Notes under the pieces: generated by a model
The model's input: only the letters and a program-made list of their open reading frames with translations
The model's database searches: none
What the model was told of the DNA's origin: nothing
Part shown: positions 1-11,290 of the stretch, piece after piece
Layout of the letters: the number at the start of each line of letters is the position of its first letter
Numbering within the stretch: the first letter of the stretch is position 1
Made by a program: the position numbers and the translations under genes
NCBI RefSeq assembly: GCF_021155765.1
Contig: NC_060110.1
Coordinates: 806,001 to 870,000 of the forward strand
Length of the DNA: 64,000 bases
Source: Diprion similis
Taxonomy: Eukaryota; Arthropoda; Insecta; Hymenoptera; Diprionidae
Direction of reading: 5' to 3'

Positions 1-699
1 TTTCTCTCTTATCAGCTGTGAAATATATGCCGTCAGGCTGTCACCGTCATCGTTTGTCATCTTATCGTTAACGGAAATTCGAGTTGTTTCAGTTTCACGG
101 TCACCCCCCAGCAATAATTTAGGCGCAACCGAGTCTCAATTGTTATCGAACCGATAATTTTTCAAGTCTGTCACAGAAGGTGAAACGTGCTCTCTGGTTT
201 ACCGTAACAACGCGGCTGCATGTATAGTCACACGCACATGATGCTTATACTTTATACTACAGCGGCTCAAAGCGAAGTACAGTTAAGTTGAATCTCGTGT
301 AAGTATTTGTATATTTCGAGGCTAGAATATACACCCGATATACATATCCCGCGTGCATAGCGTGGAAGACATGAAGATCTTTACGATGGGAAATTGGTCA
401 AAACAGTGTGAAGGAAAGAAGGAGGAAAATTCTCTAACGCGCGGTTGGTACAATGCAACACGTGAGATAACAAACGAGCTTTTCGAATCGCGTTGACGAT
501 TGCGCCATCGTAAATACGCGCTTGTGCAACGTCGCTGAGTCGCGGAAACCTTACGAAATATGTAGTATCGAAGCTTTGCTTTCATTATAATTGGCAAGAG
601 GACGTAAACCTGAACTTTAGAACTGACCAACGATCGGCAATTAATTAGATTCTTTCTCGGGTTGGAACGTTCCGTTTGTTATTCCCTTACGGGTTGCAG

Positions 700-1800
700 C
701 GATCATGGATCCGCGATTATAGCTACATAAATCTTTCAACAATAGCCCGACAGCGTTTGAAAGTCTTATGTATAAACATTCCTTCGCGCAAATGAATCAC
801 GCAGGAAGAAGTTGGATTCAAAGTTTGACCGAACGGAGTGAAATGCGCCGAAAATAACCATCGCAGTGCAACGGCGCGACCGAGTTTAAAAAGAAAACAA
901 GCGCGAATCGTCGATCGTAACGATTTCATATACCGTTCGACGCACTGCGCGACGGGTCTAATCGCCGTCCAGCCAGCAGTGGGGTGAACAAATGCGACTG
1001 CGACATGAAATTGGGCAGTGTTGCAGGATGATTGGCGGGTGTCGCGCGGTTGAGGAGCCGATGTAGATATCAGCCGACAAGCGAGCGTGCGTTTTACCTG
1101 CTGCGTTCCATGCATCGAGACGCATTCCTCGGCGTGTTTCGTAGGCGCGCTACGTGACCGACCGCATCGTCGGCGCAGATCCGGGGTTGGTATGTTTGTA
1201 TTCACTTGTTTTCAGGGTACAGCTTCCTGCTCCTCACTTGTTCTGCGCAAAGCATACTACGTGCGCTGCCGGAATAGAGTGGCACGAGTGCGCGGATACT
1301 GGCGTTAAATAACGCAGGTAATTATCGCACCTCACTCACAAACAAACGGCCATATTATTTTATTATCTGCAAAGCACAAACCACACCTGTTGCGATACAA
1401 ATCCCTGGATATGCGACGAACGCACGACTCGCTCCACGAACCATCGCCAGCCGCCGTGGCTGTCAAATGCGTCAAACAATGAACGTAAACCGGAGAGTAA
1501 AGTCGGTTTACTCTACGGTAAATACTAGAACAAAACTGCTTTCGCCTCCGAGCCGACAGCCAATCCCCTCCGAGCCGAATGCACCACGTGGTCATCCCTA
1601 AGCCAATTACGGGGCCGCCTCGCTCCTCTGACAGGTCGCCACACCGAGTCGCGAGCTCCCCGATACAAAGAAACATGCTTACGATCAGCAGAGCCTGAAT
1701 GCCGACTCCCGTTGCGTCTTGCGGAGTACGGAGAGAGCCTCCGGCGCTTCGCGACGTTATGCGGCTTTCTTACCACATCACATCGCCGCTCTGCCCACCT
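700..1800. promoter_or_regulatory. CpG-rich, promoter-like segment
   Basis: The stretch is visibly dense in CG dinucleotides and G+C compared with both flanks. It is open in several frames simply because stop codons are rare at this composition. A candidate non-coding exon (1216-1316) lies inside it. A promoter or 5' exon region for a gene outside the window is the simplest reading; the direction of transcription cannot be told. Confidence 0.3.
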
Positions 1801-4800
1801 TCGTCTGCCTTCGTCTACGCGAAAAATACACCGCCAATCTTATCCGGTTATCGGTTATCCGGGGATCGTCATATCCTCGAAAACTATCGCAAGTTATACT
1901 TATACCGTTTCACGCTACCGTTCTGTTTTTCCTTCTTCTTCATGTCTTATCCGTTATTATTGAGCAAATGAGATACCTCGGCACCTTCAACGAACTCGCG
2001 TGTTCGTTTTGAATGGAGTTTATTGATAACGCTGCAGTTTTATTGCGATGTAGAAATTTCGTTGACTGTTGAAGTATTCGCTGTTATCGGCTTGTTAAGG
2101 AACCTCGGAAATCTTGGTGCAAAGACGGTTGTCGTGGTTCAATCTTGGATATAATATCTTTTAGTCCCCGATTCATCAGAGAATACAGTTTTTCAATACT
2201 TCGAAAATTAGTCACGTTGTAAATCAATTGTACACTATCAACAACATTTTTAAACTTGTGCGCGGTTTCATTGTTTATTATTACTTATTGTTCTTTAATA
2301 TTCTCTTGTACTTACGGACAGAAGTCTTGCTGTATCCATGTACCGTTTTCATTCGATTGGCTATGAAATATATATTGCACATTAATTTTTATTTCAATAA
2401 GTATCCCCAACATTAAGAATACGGCTTTATCAGTCACGAGATCATTCATGCATTCAAGACTCGTCTCTTCGAGTGCATACTTGATTGATCTGGTATGTAT
2501 AGTGTCAGTTCGTAATATGTATGCCATTAGGTCGATCATCAGTCCTACTAGAGACTGATTATACACGGTTTACATTTCAGTATAACATAATAGATATAAA
2601 TAAACAAATAATAGGAAAATAACTTTGGCAAATTAAACTTGTGTATCCGTCGTATATTTCTAAGTTCCACATAAAAAAAAAAAATAATAAATTTAAAAAA
2701 ACGGGTGGAGGTAAAAAACTAGAATGGCCGATTGATAGAACGACCAAAATATCTCATTTTCAAAAACGCAAAAATTCAATTCGTGGAATTATTAAAATGT
2801 GGAAAGTCCAAGTATACAAAATTGAAAATATAGAAAGTAGAAATACAAAAAGACAAAATATATAAAGGTCCAAACATATAACGGCAAAATTTAAAATCTG
2901 AATACGATATATTATCGAAACAAATTCTGAGGATTCTACATTTTGGCATTATATATTCTGATGTTTCTGCTTTTTAACTCGCCATAATTCGACTTTCTAC
3001 ATTCATAAATTCTGCAAGCTAAATTTGAGCGTCTTTAAATATTCGATATTGTGACCCGTCTTTTTTTGATTTTTCTGTACTTTTAACCCCACCCCAAGAA
3101 ATTTTGATTTGTTACGCCTAATTTTGGGATAAGAATTGCTGAAAAATTTTCATAGATTACCAAGAAAAAAATGAGAACTGGACGAAAATGTGTGTGAAAG
3201 AATATTGTAACTAATATATGTTTATCTCTAATACAGTCTACACGTATATGTATAATATTTTCTCTGCGAATGTTGTCAGTCTATATTTTAGTGTATAACT
3301 TTTAAACAATGAACTGATTTCAATGAAATTAATTGCGTAGACCTCGGATGAGAAACTTCTGCAAGTGGTAGCGGAGAGAGACGCAACTTTTAAACCAATA
3401 GGTAGTTCTGGTTTCGTGAAACGAATTTTTGATGTGATCTGCATGAAACAATGAGATTCTCTCTTTCATCTGGCCGTATGTAGGTACAACATCACAATTT
3501 AAGATGTAAAGTAGATGGAATAGATGCACAGTTTGGGAGAGATATTTATTTCAAATGTCATCGTGGTATCAGCTATTCGTATCACAGGCTATACGGTTCG
3601 AGCCTTGCATGCAACAATATGACGATAGTTTGAACGAAACTTTATTCAAAACATAAAAAAAACTTGCAAATAAAATGGTGCGTACGTTATATTTAGAAAA
3701 CCATCAAAAGAATTCCCTCGGTATTCTTACACATCGATATTTTATCATCTTTTTGAGTCACTTCCACGGGAAATAACCGCGCCTGCTCAAAGCAAAATTT
3801 TCATTTTTTTCTCGTCAACTACACCGTTTAGTGGAATCTGAAGGCATGATAACTAATCCTATATCCAAAACCAGAAGAGTTTATTTTTCGTTGAAAGGTA
3901 TTTTTATTATCTGATTACCAGTCAGTGACCCCTCAGAGGCTCGTTAGGGGTGAATGGATTTGGTAATCATCTGAGAAGCGATAAATAGCACAAACTATGC
4001 GTAATCAGAGAGCGAACCTCTCATCTAGTGCAATGAATATAGAGTGTGATCTTGCAGGAAAGTAGCGGTGTAACGTTACAGCAGCGAGCGCGTTTGAGAT
4101 TGTTGCCACAGAGCTTTGCGTGCGAGAGACGAGAAAATCGCTCGGAATATCCGCACGAGTACAGGTTTATTTCATTAAAAATGTACATTCATTCACAGAC
4201 AGCATTTAGCAGCTGCGTACCTACATCGGCCATACGAGTACATACGCGCACGTTGCTGTTGCGTAACAGCTTACACTACGGACCGGAAACTGACCGCGAG
4301 GTGGTAAGTATGTATATGAGGATATTCGAGGTCGTTGAGCTCGTCAGTCGCGTATATTCGAGTGCTGGAAATTGGGTTTCCGATAATAATTGTAAATTTA
4401 TCCAACGTCATAGCACCATGTCAGCTCTCTCGAATTGTAAACAAGTTTTTCTTGATACGATTTGTACGGGTATCAGATCGGTGATGAGATCCTGCACTAT
4501 ATTATTCGCAGAATCCCCTATTTTATTTCGAACTTGAAATTATTATTATTTTGTTTGATACCAACGATATTCTTTTATACTTTTGAACCTTACTCAAGAA
4601 GAAATTTTAATTCACTTTGTGGTGAATAATTAATAGCACAAGACGGGCAGATGTATGTTATATGTATACTTATATATTTATCTACACGTTCTTAGAGAGG
4701 ATCCGGTTACGTCCAGCCTACCGATTAAGCATCAAACAAATGGAGCAGAACAATTCACAGTGAAATATGCGAGGCACCGAATATCTAACGATAAGACTTA

Positions 4801-5938
4801 CGGGGAAAAATATGTACGAGTACGAAGGTTCGTAGACACTGTACGCACGAATTGAAGTGATAATTGAATCACGACGAACACGTGCGGAAACGAATAAAAG
4901 TTTCATCTTTATATTATACGCGAAATGGTATAATTTAGAATAATACTTATACACATATACACTTTTTATGAAAGTTCCATAACCAGTATTAATCACGTTC
5001 ATCTGTCGTGTACATAATAAATATTTGAGAGATTTTATGTTAGTATACTATATCTTATGTCGTATAATACAGATTGATAATTACCTATGCAAAACATACC
5101 TGAGATTGCCGAGACGGTATGGATTTTAGTTGGCACTATATTCTAGACTATATTATTGCATGTATAAATAAAAGCGTCTGGCTTCTTTATCTGATTATCA
5201 TATTTAACAAAAAATCGTTATCATATTGTAAAAACTGTAAGAAAGGACATGGATAACGCATTCTGTAATAATTAATGAGATGCGTAATACAACCCGTTAC
5301 GCTTATTTACGACAGATCATAGTCTGTAAGATATACCGCGGTACGAAAGTTGAAAAAAATTAGATTATTTCGATTTTTCTAAACCATAGATCATTATAAA
5401 TATGGATCAAGAATAACAATTCTACTTGACTTCTGTTTTTTTTTCTTTTAATTTTCGTTCAGTTCAGTTCAAAATTGGATAATATTACATAGATTAACTC
5501 GACGTCATGCGTCACCTGTAACAGGTCAATAAGCGTTCTGGTGGGGCAGCATCGCGGAATGAAATACCATCGTAAATGGCAGTATCGATTGAGCCCATCC
5601 TGTGAGTTCCGCATACCGATCTGACGGTGTTCTTTCAGCGCCTTCAAATTGTGCGAGATTGCGATATCCCGTTGCGCGTTGACGGTAGTTTTTTTTTTCT
5701 TTGAGTTTAGATGCAATCTTAACAAACCATACTAAACTAATGCTTACATAGCTGAGATCGGCAGCTGCATACCCTTCAATTTTCGATGCCTATTTTTGAC
5801 AGATACCTACTGGAAAAAATGAAACACCAGAGGTCCGACGCTAAAGTTATGAAACTCAGGTTTATGCAGATTTTACGAACAGCACAAAGAAGATATTAAT
5901 CGTCTAGGCTGTGAAATCCGTCGCTTACACTTAATGTG

Positions 5939-5944
5939 TTTATT
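5939..5944 (-). terminator. Poly(A) signal of the acidic Cys-rich gene
   Basis: AATAAA on the minus strand, 24 bp beyond the TGA stop at 5968-5970. The position suits a very short 3' UTR and supports the last exon being correctly placed. Confidence 0.4.
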
Positions 5945-5967
5945 ATGTACAAAGTAAGCTGCATAAC

Positions 5968-8900
5968 TCAGATTAAGTAAACTGGAGCAACACAGATATA
6001 AGTTAACAGAAAATAATACAAACAGGGTGGTAAAATTCGTCCAGTTACCGCTACGCTTGAAATCTCCAAATTGTAATCACCGTCACCATGACCTTCATCT
6101 TCCTCATCGTCTGAAAAATCATAAAAAATACACTACATCAGTATTTTTAGAACCCCAATTCAGCGGGATAAAATTTCTTCCGATTATTAGTTTAACACTT
6201 TGATTAGTCTTCACAGACTTTTAACATCAGTATATATTAGGATCTAATATATGGGAAGTGGCCTTGTTTTTCTCGATTTGGTTATAAACAGGTAGATTTG
6301 GTTGTAAAAATTACTTTTTGAACTAATTATTACAGTATAATAACCCAAAGTAACAGAATAGGAGTCTAATAACTCTCATAAAGTTTACTGTGCCTTGATA
6401 TTTCCATTATTTAGCTCAAATGATCACTTAATTACTTGCATTGGGTGCCACACTACCAAGCTACATCCAACATGTGATGAGTCCCAATATGAATCCCACA
6501 TATTATCATCCTACAAAGATTGAACCCAAATTTTATTCAACAGTAATGGACGAAAATTGAATTCAATAAAGACAATTTGTTCATTTGGTTACAACTGGCT
6601 GTACAAAACTGTTTTATATTGGGCTCATGCGAATGTTTGAACGAAATTATGAATAGATATCGATGGTATGTTATCTAAATTGAATGAAATACTGCAATTA
6701 ATTTATGCACATGGCGTAAGTACACATGTATATATAGTGATATAGGTAAGGTCACGAATTCTCTTTATCTATGTACAATATGCAATACTATGCAAGGTTT
6801 GTTCCAATTATTCTTGAAACTCAAATTTTCTGCGTGGCTCACACTGTTCTTGATCCGTTTATCCCACATCCAGCTTGTTCATTTTGTATCTGTAAAATAC
6901 TGTACCCAATATACTACTCAAGTTCAGGGTTTCTCTTCGCACACCAATGAGAAAAAATTTAAACTTTCTTCACAACATTAACTTTCTAGTACTTCAATTT
7001 CTTCAAATTCATAATTAACTGTTCAAAGAGAAAACTCAATGTAATTTACAGCTTATACCAATTTCAATTACTGTATATATCGGTAATTACAAAGTTGAAA
7101 AACCAATCAATAGACTGAAAGTTGAGTATATCATAAATTTTACTACATACTTCAATTTTCTGGTTTAGTGAAGAGAGTATAATCAGCAAAAATTATCACA
7201 GTGTTTGCTCACCATAATTAGAATACTGTAGTGCTACTTCCAGACCAGTTGAGTCCTCTTCCGCTTCATACTATCCTGCAGGATTCCCTGCAGGTGGTTT
7301 ATATTCTCTTTTAGAAAGTACACCACACTTCGCAGAGGTTACTTTGCACAAACCTCAGTGGGCTTATGTTGCTCCCTCTGAAGTGAGTCTTCCTCATACG
7401 TAGATTATGAGCTCGCCGTGCTGCAGTCGACAGTTGATCCACACCAAATTCACACAAGATCTAAAAATTATTACGACTCTCATACTAACCATAGTCCCCA
7501 AACTCCTGAGACTCCGTGTCATCTGAATCATCATCCTCATTTTCGTTCAATTCACCATCATCATCCTCGTTTGGGTCGTTGGTCTCGTCTTCTTGATAAT
7601 TGTCTTCATTGTCATCGCCAGTATCGGAATTATCGGCATTGTCGGTATAATCGTCATTATCGTCACTATCGTCATTATCGTCATTATCGTCATTGTCGTC
7701 ATTATCGTCATTGTCGTCATCATCGTCATTGTCGTCATTATCGTCATTGTCGGCAATTTCGTAATTATCGTCACTTTCGCTATTATTTTTAGTATCGTCA
7801 TTGTCGCCATTATCAACATTATCGTTATCACTTTCAGCAACAAGTTTAATTTCTGGAGGTCCAAGCTCTGCATCTGTGTCTGGAGTTGAACTGTGTTCTT
7901 CCAAATAATTGTAGCTCGAAAACATCAAACGCCTACGCAAAGGGCTTCCGGGATTCTCAGCTTCGATATCAGACAGATATCTAATACGTTCTGAAGCAAA
8001 GATGAGTCAAGGATCAGAAACATGTACTTCACCTAGGATTCAAATAGAAATAGTGATCGTCTTGACTAATGCAACCCGAGTAACTATCGCATTTTGTTGC
8101 AATGTATCAAAATTCTATTTCGCAAAGTCTCAGGAGAAAATTCAGTTTTAATATCAGAAAACCTCATATCATCTGATTTTGTAGGTTCAGTAATAGTGCA
8201 ATGAAATAATTAAAATTGATAATAATTAAGGTCATTAGCTCAGAATAATGAGAATTACTTACGCCCCAGTCTTTCCTGATACAAGTGATCGGATTCATAT
8301 CTTGATTTGTGATTTTTTTGGCGTCGTGAATGAGCTTTACTAGAAGACCTAGCACTGTCTTTTTTCAGATTAATTAGACAAGGTGCAAATTCAATTATGC
8401 GAGTAGCTTTCAAGATGCCATCTTCATTCCGAACAATGCAAGTACACCTCTTGGTGTCCGCTGGGCAGCTAAGGGGAATAAAATTTGATATCATCAGCAA
8501 CACAATTTAATAAAATAATATTTTACTATTCAAAAATACTATATAACAGACGTACCAAAATGAACCTGGACCGATACAGTCAATGGCTGGTTTACCTCTG
8601 TAATATTAGAAATTACAATAATTTCATTGGTAAACATTTTTATCAATTGTACAACCAATTTGTATGAATCTCGTAATTACGTGAGCTGATTACGGCATAT
8701 CGCGGTTGCTGTTGAGAAAATTCTACCGTCCCTATTTTCACAAATTGGAGCAGACCAATGGGACCAAACAGACGTTATTTCAGGAGGGATCGAGGTCCAT
8801 GGGCCAAACTCTTCGCAAAACTAATAAGTAATCATTGCCCAACTTAAAGTCCAATGGTAAGAAGTAAATACAACTTGCGCTAGGAGGATGTACGTATGGA

Positions 8901-10406
8901 ATAAGTGGAAAAAAAAACCGTCTACACAAGATTCACTTGGAATCAAAATTTTTTTTTAATCAAGTGAAAAACAGTACCGGCTGTTTTTCATGACATTCTG
9001 GATCGCATTGTGGAGAATGAATTCCTCTAATTGTCGTGGCATAACATTGAGCCACTCCGCAAACTCCTCGTGGTGAACACAGAGATTCTGGTAGGGGTGT
9101 ACGGAAACAAGTTGGAAACCCTACATTAAAACGATGTAAAGTAATCAGCTATTGTACATTACAACATAAGTCATTGAATTAAATCAGTTTTGTTATCACG
9201 AAAATGCTGAAAGCAATTATCTGTAAATTAAATTATTTTTGAAATTGCACATTGTTGAGATTTTGTTTTGATTCTTGCAGTACTTTACATTAAGCCATTT
9301 ATGTAACTGTTTTTATATATTTTCGATTCTTCGTAAATATCGTAACTTCAGAAACAGTATAAAAACGTATGATTTGTTCAAATTGCATTTTTTGTACGTT
9401 TGCCAGAATAAGTTGAAATATTCTTTGCATTTTGCTGTAAAATTATGAACTCTGAAATCTAGGATACGTCTATTCCGGAACAAGCATCTATTGCAGTTAC
9501 CCATAAAACTTTTTTACAGAAAGCTTTTGATATACTGAACCTTCCCAATCAAAATCTCTAATAATACAATTATGTTACACTAGTTTCTTAAGATTTACAA
9601 AATAGAGTAATCTGAACATTGGGATCTGTGAAACGTTTCCATTTATGAATATAGCAAAGTTGAATTCTGATAAACACAGCCTCAATTTGTTGTTGAAGGA
9701 ACTTGTCCATTATTCTATTTCATGAAAAGTATGAACATCTAAGTGAATCGTAATGAATTAAAACAGCAAGAACCTTCAGTCCGATAAAGTTGTTGATTGG
9801 CCATTGGTATGGAGCAATTGCAGGGTTTGGCATATCTAGTAAGCAGTGTTACGTCGCATAATCTTCTGTGAACGCGTGCGCTGGTATTGGCCGATGGTAT
9901 AGCTTCCGTGAAAACACAGTCTGATTTTCTCCGTCGCATCAGCTGATCAGAACACAGAATCCAAGAACGAACAGTGGCGCACTTACATATGCCAAGAAAA
10001 AACTCGCCGACTTCAGAACTGTCAGAGACTTTTGACTCCACTGGAATGCTCCGAAGTTCGACGAATAACTGAAAGAGAAATGTTGGTGAGATTAAGGTAA
10101 AGATTTGAAAATGGTTCTACCAGATGATGGAAGACTGAATTACGGACAATCGGAGTAAAGTATGTGAGAATTAATACATACGGCGCAAAATTCTTCACCA
10201 ATTTCAACGAACGCACAATGTTGGAGATGTAGCTGCTGGGTCCAATGCCCAATGTTGTAGCTTGGATACTCGTCATATCCTTGTGAAACTGAGACAAATA
10301 AACCCCATCCAGGATCGCCGTCATCACTCTCGTCAATGTCATTCAATCCGATAGTTTTAACGTAAAATAATATCACAAATATCATCAAATATGTAAGTAT
10401 AAACAT
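5968..10406 (-). CDS. Secreted Cys-rich, Asp-rich protein, family not recognised
   Basis: Seven exons join in phase on the minus strand: 10406-10182, 10068-9774, 9120-8978, 8820-8681, 8468-8263, 7990-7490 and 6110-5968. They encode about 550 residues. The protein opens with a hydrophobic signal peptide (MFILTYLMIFVILFYV). About 250 residues rich in cysteine and tryptophan follow, with two similar units: one around SWILCSDQLMRRRKSDC ending PCNC, the other around WSHWSAPICENRDGR ending RCTC. Then come a basic linker containing SRRQKNHKSR and LRRRL, and a roughly 100-residue Asp/Asn/Glu tract. The hydrophobic tail (PPCLYYFLLTYICVAPVYLI) has no charged residue after it, which would suit a GPI-anchor signal. 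The WxxW and Cys spacing resembles thrombospondin type 1 only weakly. Exon 2 could instead end at a consensus GTAAGT (low end 9987), which keeps the frame and drops one Cys-rich unit. A cell-surface or secreted role is inferred; the function is unknown. Confidence 0.7.
7600..7800 (-). repeat. In-frame GAT/GAC/AAT trinucleotide tract
   Basis: An imperfect array of GAT, GAC and AAT codons gives long DDN-type runs in exon 6 of the minus-strand gene. Because the unit is a multiple of three, the other frames stay open too and produce spurious Met/Ile/Thr, Val/Ile and Tyr/Arg/His frames on both strands. The frame consistent with splicing is the acidic one. Length is likely variable between individuals. 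Confidence 0.85.
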
Positions 10407-11290
10407 AGCCTGCTAGTCATGGATCGCAGTTCCCGCCGGGAAATTCGTACACAGACGTCAGTCAGGTGACATGTCACCAGTCGCCCAGACAGAAACGTGA
10501 TGCCACATGCCAATTGGATCAGCTGCTAGCTGCTAAGGTATACACTGCTGCCCTCTCTTGGATTTTTCGCACACTAATTTTTCAACATCTGATGAATAAA
10601 CCCATAATTCCGCCAGTGACGTCACAACGGCGGTCAATTTAAAACTGTTAAATGACCTCTATAAAGGGTGCATTCCGATATTGCTGTCAACAATCCAATC
10701 TTTCATATCTCTTGCACTGCCGAGTCCATGAGTAATCCTGTCTCTGTCCTAGGGAGTTTTCAGCGATGCCCGCTAATTTTGGAACGCATCCAAAATTCAT
10801 GCATAGGGTCTAGAAGATTAAAAGAAAGAAGAAACAGGTTCAACGCGCACCTAAGAATGCGCATGGCGTGTGACCCTTGAGCGGTTCGCGGCGTGCGGAG
10901 GGGTGTTAAGTTTTGTGGAATGGTAATAATACTTCGTTAGGGATAACGGAAGAAAGGAGTTACATAGGACCTGCAAACGACGATGGAATTACCTGACACG
11001 TCTGCCTTTTTGCAACGATTAGTTGTTTGAGGTTATGGAATTACATAACAAAAGTGAAAAAGACTACATTGTTATTGTTGTGACATTTGGTGAAAGTAAT
11101 TTTTTGTTTCCAAGTATGATAGCATATTTGATGGTTTGTCTTCGATATTAACCCGTAATGATTGACGGATGTTATCTCTGTAGCAGCAGTTACTTTCCAC
11201 CTCTGAAGATAATGATATTTTTAAAAACATAACCTGTTCGTCGAGGTTACGAAAGCACAATTGAACGACTCGAGCAACGCAGGTAAAAAA
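10407..11290. promoter_or_regulatory. Divergent promoter interval between the acidic-protein gene and STK11IP
   Basis: The two start codons, at 10406 (-) and 11291 (+), point away from each other across 885 bp, so both 5' UTRs and core promoters should lie here. A perfect 14-bp palindrome, GGTGACATGTCACC, at 10465-10478 contains the E-box core CATG flanked by GTCAC half sites. It is next to an ACGTCA element at about 10455 and sits 59 bp upstream of the minus-strand start codon. No TATA box was obvious. An open frame at 10668-10880 shows no family features and is left out. Confidence 0.5.

Larger units (their letters stand above)
1..5967. other. Gene-poor left flank, no supported coding gene
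   Basis: Open frames here are short, overlap on both strands, and show no recognisable domain. From roughly 700 to 1800 the DNA is clearly richer in G+C and CpG than the AT-rich surroundings, as expected for an unmethylated or promoter-proximal stretch. Two segments have exon-like borders on the + strand: 1216-1316, between a pyrimidine-rich ttttcag and cag/gtaatt, and about 4057-4303, between cttgcag and gtg/gtaagt. Neither carries a convincing reading frame, so non-coding 5' exons of a gene lying elsewhere are the most that can be proposed. The rest (1.9-4.0 kb and 4.6-5.9 kb) is AT-rich with nothing I can identify. Confidence 0.5.

Noticed and set aside
723-1205. 160-codon minus-strand frame and overlapping frames at 1087-1776
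   Set aside because: GC-rich composition keeps many frames open; no domain, no consistent strand and no in-phase splice partners.
4046-4537. 163-codon + strand frame
   Set aside because: No family features; it runs across a good acceptor and donor, so at most it is non-coding exon sequence.
7418-7889. Long open frames on the + strand and in a second minus frame over the Asp-rich tract
   Set aside because: They arise because the triplet repeat is open in all frames; they give Tyr/His, Val/Ile or Thr/Met runs and do not splice with the neighbouring exons.
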